A stretch of DNA of 64,000 nucleotides, taken from assembly GCA_905181785.1 (NCBI GenBank), contig CAJIZC010000010.1:59312-123311 (forward strand), in the 5' to 3' direction. Under the pieces are notes generated by a model. That model worked only from the letters and a program-made list of their open reading frames with translations, searched no databases and was not told the origin of the DNA. The position numbers and the translations under genes were made by a program. This DNA is from an uncultured Candidatus Poseidoniales archaeon (GTDB lineage Archaea > Thermoplasmatota > Poseidoniia > Poseidoniales > Poseidoniaceae). Shown here in pieces: positions 58,731-64,000 of the stretch. Numbering within the stretch: the first letter of the stretch is position 1; each line of letters starts with the position of its first letter.

Positions 58731-61700
58731 GCTTCCTCCAATGGAGGAACCGGATCGGGGTCAAGCGAGGCAATCAAGCCGAGAGCAGCAGTGGTCAACA
58801 CGAGGCTTGCGATAAGCGACAAAGCAATCATCGCTGCGGAGAACAGACCGAAGTTGCTGAACAATCCCATCGGAGAGAGAGCAATCATCGAGAACCCTGC
58901 GATGTCCGATGCGGCGCTGCCAACCAAAGCCAAGCCACACGCTCCACCAACGCCAATGAGGGCCTCTTGGTGCGTTTCACCCATTTCTCTGCCCTCCCGA
59001 TACCGTTCGGTGACGTGGATGCAGTAATCGATGCCGACACCCAGTGAAATTGTGGCGATTGTGACCGTGACGATGTTAAGCGAAGATCCAGCTACATACA
59101 TCAGGCCGTACAGCCAAACCACAACCAGCAAGATTGGTACCAAGGTGACGCTGGCTTGCTTGAAGGATCGGAATCCAACAGAAAGGGTACCAAACACAAA
59201 CAAAGAGCCGAGGATCAAAGAGGATTGCATCTCTTCCTGCATGGTTGTTGAGGCAACAAAGCGAGTCACGGGCCGGCCGGTAGGCATAACCCAAGTGAGA
59301 GGCTTATCTTCGCTTTCAGCACCGGCTTCCAACTGATCGCCTGTGGAGAGGTTCGTGAAAGAGGAAAGGTCGCGCCAGATTTCTTCCATGCCACCTGCCA
59401 TACCTGGGAAGTCTTCTGGAGAGGTCATACCGAAGCGAATCAGCATGTGTTCATAACGCGCATCTTCGCCGTTGACGTCCAACCAAGGCTGTGTTGGGTC
59501 CAACTCGACTTCAGGGATGATGTAGAGGCCAACGATGCTCGGGGGGATGTCAGGAATTGGGCCAATACCTGGCACACCGTTCAAGGAAAGGAATCCGTAG
59601 AAGAAGGCAAGGCATTCCCTGTTTGAAAGGTCCATCAGCAGACCACCGCTGTCTTCCGTACAATTCATGCCGTGGCCGGTTTCATTGACCAACCAACCCG
59701 CCTCCACAAAGGGGTCTGGGTTGAGCAGGAGGGATCCTTGTGCGGCGAAGACCATTTCATCGAGGGCAAGAATATCGATTGTTCCGTCAGGCTGGCGCGT
59801 GATTTTGTCAGGTACACCATCGGCTAAAACGTCCATGTCTTGCCTAAACACATCAATGGCTGCAAAAACTTCAGGGTCGAGCACGTCGCCGACGATCAGG
59901 AGGTTTGCAGGTTCACCTTCATCGGCAAAGCGCTTGGAGATTTCATCGACACCAATGGCGAAATCTGAAGATTCATCAAGGAAATCTTCGACGGCAAAGT
60001 CACCTTCCAATTGAGCCATACCGTACGCCGCTGGAATGGTGATCAAAACCGCTACTGCCGTGATAACAAGAGCGTTGCGCCATGTACCTGATGCGCTTGA
60101 AATCCGCTTGAGGAAGTCTTCTGGGACAAGGTGCGTTGCGTCTTTTTTAGGCTCTGTTGAGCGGCCGCGGGATGCGAGCCATTCGTCGACAGATAGCCGA
60201 ATCAATGGCACCCATAGACCCGTCAAAATAAACGCCGAAAGAATACCAAGAGCAGCCTCGATTCCAAACGATCGCAGAGCTGCAATATCGCTGAACAGGT
60301 TGGCGGCAAAGGCAGCCATTGTGGTCACTGAAGTAAGCATGATGGCTCGTCCCACTCGAGAGAGCGTGACTTCAGCCGAGGCTTTGGGCGTTGCCTTTGC
60401 TGCTCGCTCCTCTTTGTAGCGATGCAGCGCATGCAGGGAATCATCAATCCCTAACGCTAAGACAAGAATGGGCAGCAAGTTTGAAAATTGCGATCTGGCG
60501 ATCAAACTGAAACCAAACATCGAGGTGATGTTGGAAAAGTGACCAATCATGCCTTGCATCCAAAGCAAGGCTGTTCCCAAAGCAAACATGACAATGATGA
60601 CATCTGAAACGCGTCGAAGGCTGACGTACAACAGCACGACAATGGCCAAGCCCATCAGGAAGATCAAACCTGCACTGGCTTGGAGTTCACGGTTCACTTC
60701 AACATTGACCCCTTGTCCAACAAGCAAGGTGATGGTGGCTCGGTCGTGGGTTCGCAATTGACCCTCGAGGTCCATGTAGGACCATTCAGTGGAACAACCA
60801 CCGGATTCTTTGAGCAACTCAAGGCATGATTCCTGGGTGTATTGAGGCGGGTGAAGAACGAGGGAATTGTCGGCGATTCGATAACCACCGATGCGTGTGC
60901 CTTCATCAGAAAACACAATGCTCTTTTCAGGGTGGGCGTCCTTCCAAATGACTTCCCAGCCCATTGACTCAAGTTCACCACGGTCAAATTGAACGAGCAA
61001 CCAGGTCGATGAAGCAGACCAACGTCCTTTCCCAACAAAGCCGCCCTCCCATGTCCCATCCGTGTTGAGCGAACCGCCAACGGGGCCGTCTTGCAAGGCG
61101 TCCATGTCAGCGACGAATCCACGGTCAAGTGAGAGCCAGCGCAGAAAATTGTTATCGGAGGCCTCTGCCATCCTGGCCGCAGCCAAATCGATGTGGGCTT
61201 GAGTCACATTAGCGTCATCGAAGGCGAGGCAATCAAGCACGCCACAATCGTACCAATTCGTTGGTGGATCTGTAATGATGCCCGTTGCGGTCAGGCCTGG
61301 TTGAGTCAACACCGAGGTGTTGTTCATGAAGTCACGGAAGTGATCGGAAAGAGAGATGGCCCCTGGGGCTTGTCCGCCCGTCACGTCGTTAACAAGCGGC
61401 TTCATTGCAGGAGCCAAAGGGTGATCTTGAATGAGATCGATTTTGCCGTCAATTTCCTGCAAAAGGGAGAGGTTCAAAATGCCACCAGTCGGGGCGTAAA
61501 CACCCTTCCAAGGCTCGCCAGTGGCCGCCATTTCACTTGCGCCAGGCAAGTTTGCGTAGTCCGGCGCACCATCGCTCATTAGGGGAACGGGTTGCCATTC
61601 ATCGAGCGGTGGTACAAAACTTGGATCTCGGGCCGATACAAGGAACCCAAGGATAATTTCAGAATTGGCAAATTCCTCATCAATGATGGCTTGTGCAGTG

Positions 61701-61858
61701 AGTTCTGGTGACTCCATTTCATAGGATTCCATGTCAATGGGCTGGAGTGCGGTCATCGCACCAGGAATCATCAACAGCGAGAGCAAGAAAATGGCGATGT
61801 GGACCTTTTTCCGGTGCGGAATGAGCCATTTGGCAAATGATGCAAATGTCCTTCCCAT
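58727..61858 (-). CDS. RND/MMPL-family membrane exporter
   Basis: The 1043-aa protein has the two-half layout of MMPL/RND exporters: a first membrane helix (VHIAIFLLSLLMIPGAM), a large exterior loop, five or six helices with sterol-sensing-like sequence (LPILVLALGIDDSLHALHRY), and a repeat in the second half (IATISLGVGIDYCIHVTERYREG). The GIDDxxH/GIDYxxH motifs in the two halves are the typical ion-coupling sites. It is probably an exporter of lipids or other hydrophobic compounds; the substrate is unknown. It is a likely operon partner of the GNAT gene. Confidence 0.9.
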   Translation of the reverse strand: MGRTFASFAKWLIPHRKKVHIAIFLLSLLMIPGAMTALQPIDMESYEMESPELTAQAIIDEEFANSEIILGFLVSARDPSFVPPLDEWQPVPLMSDGAPDYANLPGASEMAATGEPWKGVYAPTGGILNLSLLQEIDGKIDLIQDHPLAPAMKPLVNDVTGGQAPGAISLSDHFRDFMNNTSVLTQPGLTATGIITDPPTNWYDCGVLDCLAFDDANVTQAHIDLAAARMAEASDNNFLRWLSLDRGFVADMDALQDGPVGGSLNTDGTWEGGFVGKGRWSASSTWLLVQFDRGELESMGWEVIWKDAHPEKSIVFSDEGTRIGGYRIADNSLVLHPPQYTQESCLELLKESGGCSTEWSYMDLEGQLRTHDRATITLLVGQGVNVEVNRELQASAGLIFLMGLAIVVLLYVSLRRVSDVIIVMFALGTALLWMQGMIGHFSNITSMFGFSLIARSQFSNLLPILVLALGIDDSLHALHRYKEERAAKATPKASAEVTLSRVGRAIMLTSVTTMAAFAANLFSDIAALRSFGIEAALGILSAFILTGLWVPLIRLSVDEWLASRGRSTEPKKDATHLVPEDFLKRISSASGTWRNALVITAVAVLITIPAAYGMAQLEGDFAVEDFLDESSDFAIGVDEISKRFADEGEPANLLIVGDVLDPEVFAAIDVFRQDMDVLADGVPDKITRQPDGTIDILALDEMVFAAQGSLLLNPDPFVEAGWLVNETGHGMNCTEDSGGLLMDLSNRECLAFFYGFLSLNGVPGIGPIPDIPPSIVGLYIIPEVELDPTQPWLDVNGEDARYEHMLIRFGMTSPEDFPGMAGGMEEIWRDLSSFTNLSTGDQLEAGAESEDKPLTWVMPTGRPVTRFVASTTMQEEMQSSLILGSLFVFGTLSVGFRSFKQASVTLVPILLVVVWLYGLMYVAGSSLNIVTVTIATISLGVGIDYCIHVTERYREGREMGETHQEALIGVGGACGLALVGSAASDIAGFSMIALSPMGLFSNFGLFSAAMIALSLIASLVLTTAALGLIASLDPDPVPPLEEA

Positions 61859-61958
61859 GTTGTAGGGTCTGGCTTTCGCCTTTTGAAGTGATGTTTTGCC
61901 CGAAGAAAATGGAGCGTTGAATCGCTGGCTTCAAACACCGCCTTGCGGTGCATTAGGC

Positions 61959-62312
61959 ATGGCCATTCTGTTGATTTTCAACCACCAACCCTACGACGGC
62001 ACCGATGTGACTTGGAACGCTCTTCGTCTGGCTCGGCGCTTGCATGACGACGGAGCGGAAGTCCGTATCTTTTTGATGAACGACAGCGTGGATTTGGCGC
62101 GGGATGGAATCGCCCCCCCTGAAGGCATTGAAGACATGGTGGCGATGCTCAAAGGCCTCATTGAAAACGGAGTCCCGGTGAAGGTATGTGGGACATGCCA
62201 GAACCGATGTGGCGTTCTCAAAGGCCAGCCGTATTATGAAGGCGCACAGTTCTCAACAATGGGTGAATGCTCAGAGTGGGTTCAAAGCAGCGAGAAGGTT
62301 CTCACCTTCTGA
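61959..62312 (+). CDS. DsrE-like sulfur-relay protein
   Basis: The 117-aa protein fits the DsrE/F/H-like fold: an N-terminal strand (AILLIFNHQPYDGTDVTWNALRLARRL), a second strand with VRIFLMNDSVDLAR, and the cysteine motif VCGTCQNRCGVL, which is the usual site for persulfide carriage in this family. The conserved cysteines suggest that it moves sulfur to another protein. The frame opens at 61896, but the ATG at 61959 (MAILLIF) begins at the domain. It is divergent from the exporter gene. No Dsr or thiouridylation partner is nearby. Confidence 0.82.
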   Translation: MAILLIFNHQPYDGTDVTWNALRLARRLHDDGAEVRIFLMNDSVDLARDGIAPPEGIEDMVAMLKGLIENGVPVKVCGTCQNRCGVLKGQPYYEGAQFSTMGECSEWVQSSEKVLTF

Positions 62313-63509
62313 TCAGCAACCAAGTTCTGCAGCAAGCGCTTCGGCGAGGTAATGGTACTCATCGACGTGGTTGTAGAGTTGTGCTGAGATGCGGAAGTAT
62401 CGCCCTTTGGGTGATTCCCACGACCAAACGGGAACTTGGATGTTGTACTTCTCCTGAAGCACTTGGTGAAGCGGGTCTGGTTCATGCAATGGAATGCCAG
62501 CACCGCCCCCTGCGGGCAACCTCAGCGTAGCGATGCAAGTAATCATCGATTCGGGGCACGGCGCTTCAATGCCAAGCCGATCGCACAAAATCTTGCGGCC
62601 CTTCACCACCAAATCGTGGTTGTGTTGCATAATAGCACTCCACCCTCCTTCGACCAAGGTGGGCAAGTATTCGATGGCCGCCGGAATTGAACAAAAAGCA
62701 GAAATGTCCCGTGTACCGGTCCAATCGAATTCATGGCGGAAACGAGTGGTGTCGCCTAATGGGAATGTCATCCCATGGCTGATGGTCAGTGGATGAATCT
62801 TCAACTGGTGATCCTTACGAACATGCAAGAAAGCAGAGCCTTTCGGAGCGCACAGCCACTTGTGGCAGTTGCTTGTGGTGTAGGAGGCTCCAAGGTTGTC
62901 CAAATAAAGCGGGACCATGCCAATGCCGTGAGCTGCATCAAGAAGCACTGAAACACCTCGCCCCTCGAGCAGAGGAACGAGTTCTTCAAACGGCATTCGA
63001 AGCCCTGTAGGGCTTGTCACAGTGTCGATCATCGCCAGAACCGTGCGCTCACTTACCCCTGCAATGATGGTATCAATGACCACCTGAGGTCCGTCAATGG
63101 GAAACGGAATGTTGACCGTCACCACTTTTGCACCCCACCGCGAAGCGACGTAATCGATGGCGTTTCTGCATGCTTGATAGGCATGATCGGGTACAAGAAT
63201 CTCATCCCCTTCATTGAATTCCAGTGAACGCAAGACGGTATTGACGCCCGTTGTAGCGTTCTCGACAAGCGCCAAATCTTCCGCATCGCAGTGGAGCATC
63301 GATGCAAGTGACTTACGAGCGTCTTGCATGAAACCCATGGCTAAATCTTCGTAGAACCGCACCGGTTCCGCCTCGAGTAGATCTTGCCAGTTGCGTTGTT
63401 CTTCACGAACCGCTGTTGGTGTGGCGCCAAACGAGCCGTGATTCAGAAAAACACAGTTTGAATCAAGCATCCAGTGCTTGGCCAGTGGACTTCGCTGAGG
63501 GAGTGCCAT
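62313..63509 (-). CDS. Class V aminotransferase (isopenicillin-N-epimerase-like)
   Basis: This PLP enzyme (about 398 aa) has the opening FLNHGSFGATPTAV, ATTGVNTVLRSL, LLDAAHGIGMVPL and the lysine site SNCHKWLCAPKG (Schiff-base lysine). It resembles the isopenicillin N epimerase/cysteine desulfurase-like group. There is no cysteine-desulfurase active-site loop I recognise, so I do not assign a desulfurase role. The ATG at 63509 is preferred over 63530 because an AATAAAG element lies about 28 bases upstream, which fits leaderless initiation. It converges on the DsrE-like gene; a sulfur link is only suggestive. Confidence 0.85.
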   Translation of the reverse strand: MALPQRSPLAKHWMLDSNCVFLNHGSFGATPTAVREEQRNWQDLLEAEPVRFYEDLAMGFMQDARKSLASMLHCDAEDLALVENATTGVNTVLRSLEFNEGDEILVPDHAYQACRNAIDYVASRWGAKVVTVNIPFPIDGPQVVIDTIIAGVSERTVLAMIDTVTSPTGLRMPFEELVPLLEGRGVSVLLDAAHGIGMVPLYLDNLGASYTTSNCHKWLCAPKGSAFLHVRKDHQLKIHPLTISHGMTFPLGDTTRFRHEFDWTGTRDISAFCSIPAAIEYLPTLVEGGWSAIMQHNHDLVVKGRKILCDRLGIEAPCPESMITCIATLRLPAGGGAGIPLHEPDPLHQVLQEKYNIQVPVWSWESPKGRYFRISAQLYNHVDEYHYLAEALAAELGC

Positions 63510-63735
63510 GACCGTCCGTTGAAGTGGCATCCTTTATTCTTGAGCATCCACTCAATCGAGGTGGAAGTACCTACCGCGAAGTGCAACATATGAACCGCCC
63601 TAACCCATAACAAAGTTCCACAATTCAGTGGAAATGAAGGAGCCTCGAAACACCCTCGCGTGGGATGTCTGTCTTGACGGTAGGCAGTGTACTGGGGGAC
63701 TGAACACCCATTGTACTCTTCCACAATGTCTTGAG

Positions 63736-63755
63736 GGGTTTGCAAGAACCCTTGC
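63736..63755 (-). terminator. Possible terminator hairpin after the partial gene
   Basis: On the minus strand GCAAG-GGTT-CTTGC forms a hairpin (63742-63755) 24 bases after the stop of the partial gene. The overlapping GGGTT/AACCC pairing (63736-63751) is an alternative. There is no long T-run after it, so the call is weak. Confidence 0.3.
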
Positions 63756-63778
63756 GATTTTACGGGAATGATATGTCG

Positions 63779-64000
63779 CTAGTCTTGATTTTGTTCATTA
63801 AGAACAGAGTCTGCGATGACTCGAATGTCGGTGTTCCATTGGGTAAATTCTTGCACCTCCAACGGCTCGACACCATGTACTGCATGAAGCCAAATCAAAG
63901 TTCCGGTATCGATCATCATTAGTCCTGCGTGTCCTTTTTCATCAGTAAATATAGAGGTTGCTTTTGGACCTGTGACTTGGTCGAGGTCATCATCAAGTTG
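63779..64000 (-). CDS. Partial protein of unknown function (C-terminal 73 residues)
   Basis: The frame is open from the window edge at 64000 down to a TAG at 63779-63781, giving 73 residues (for example QLDDDLDQVTGPKAT, GHAGLMMIDTGTLIWLHA, QEFTQWNTDIRVIADSVLN). The start lies beyond the window. I do not recognise a family. The hydrophobic-aromatic pattern suggests a soluble alpha/beta domain. The frame has typical codon use, so I take it as real. Confidence 0.55.
   Translation of the reverse strand, partial: QLDDDLDQVTGPKATSIFTDEKGHAGLMMIDTGTLIWLHAVHGVEPLEVQEFTQWNTDIRVIADSVLNEQNQD

Noticed and set aside
63443..63745. Minus-strand open frame across the start of the aminotransferase and the gap
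   Set aside because: It shares its 5' part with the aminotransferase coding region in another frame and has no conserved motif or good start site.
63731..63922. Short plus-strand open frame near the right edge
   Set aside because: It is antisense to the partial minus-strand gene, which has better coding character.

Overview
The window looks like part of a planktonic marine euryarchaeal chromosome, most likely Marine Group II (Candidatus Poseidoniales). This assignment is inferred from gene content. Archaeal information-processing genes (ABCE1/Rli1, ribosomal protein L10e/uL16, RPA with its COG3390 partner, Hel308, the KEOPS subunit Cgi121) and isoprenoid-lipid genes (polyprenyl diphosphate synthase, geranylgeranyl reductase) sit beside bacterial-type genes (MutS, MutL, GyrA, GyrB) and several secreted peptidases with long surface proteins. 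Coding density is very high, genes often overlap by a few bases, and I found no rRNA, tRNA, CRISPR array, insertion sequence or prophage.

Layout. 1-3.8 kb: ABCE1 (3' end cut by the window edge), L10e, and a membrane-anchored surface protein. 3.9-11.1 kb: mutS-mutL operon, aroA (convergent), moaA. 11.1-13.8 kb: a type IV pilin-like protein, geranylgeranyl reductase and polyprenyl synthase, all on the minus strand. 13.9-17.5 kb: a porphobilinogen-deaminase-like protein without the catalytic cysteine, a coiled-coil protein and a triple SAP-like protein. 17.5-20.4 kb: an archaeal pilus/secretion core (VirB11/TadA-type ATPase, two T2SSF membrane proteins, a small unknown). 20.5-23.1 kb: rpa and its COG3390 partner. 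23.3-29.4 kb: hel308-cgi121-tldD-tldE with overlapping ends. 29.5-35.9 kb: mixed metabolic and surface genes, including a SprT-like protease, a hotdog thioesterase, an AstE/AspA-like deacylase and a LeuA-like synthase. 36-40.7 kb: gyrB-gyrA; GyrA carries a C-terminal EF-hand loop. 41-49.5 kb: aroD, surface proteins, a 1401-residue PKD metalloprotease and an M28 peptidase. 49.5-58.2 kb: a thymidylate-kinase-like fusion, a DUF2085-like membrane protein, an HTH_10 regulator, a PCMT-like protein, a HEAT-repeat protein, an M61 peptidase and an SDR. 58.2-64 kb: GNAT, an RND/MMPL exporter, a DsrE-like protein, a class V aminotransferase and a partial unknown gene at the right edge.

Common themes are DNA maintenance (mutSL, rpa, hel308, gyrase, a SprT-like protease), surface proteolysis plus pilus-type secretion (consistent with a protein-degrading heterotroph), and archaeal lipid synthesis. 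Several genes have a TTAAG- or ATAAAG-type box about 25-28 bases before the start codon, which suggests leaderless transcripts; others have a strong Shine-Dalgarno sequence.

The most notable points are the EF-hand on GyrA, the cysteine-less HemC-like protein, the thymidylate-kinase fusion with an altered P-loop, and a 15-base palindrome at the predicted gyrase promoter. None is a proven new system. They are specific, checkable departures from known families.
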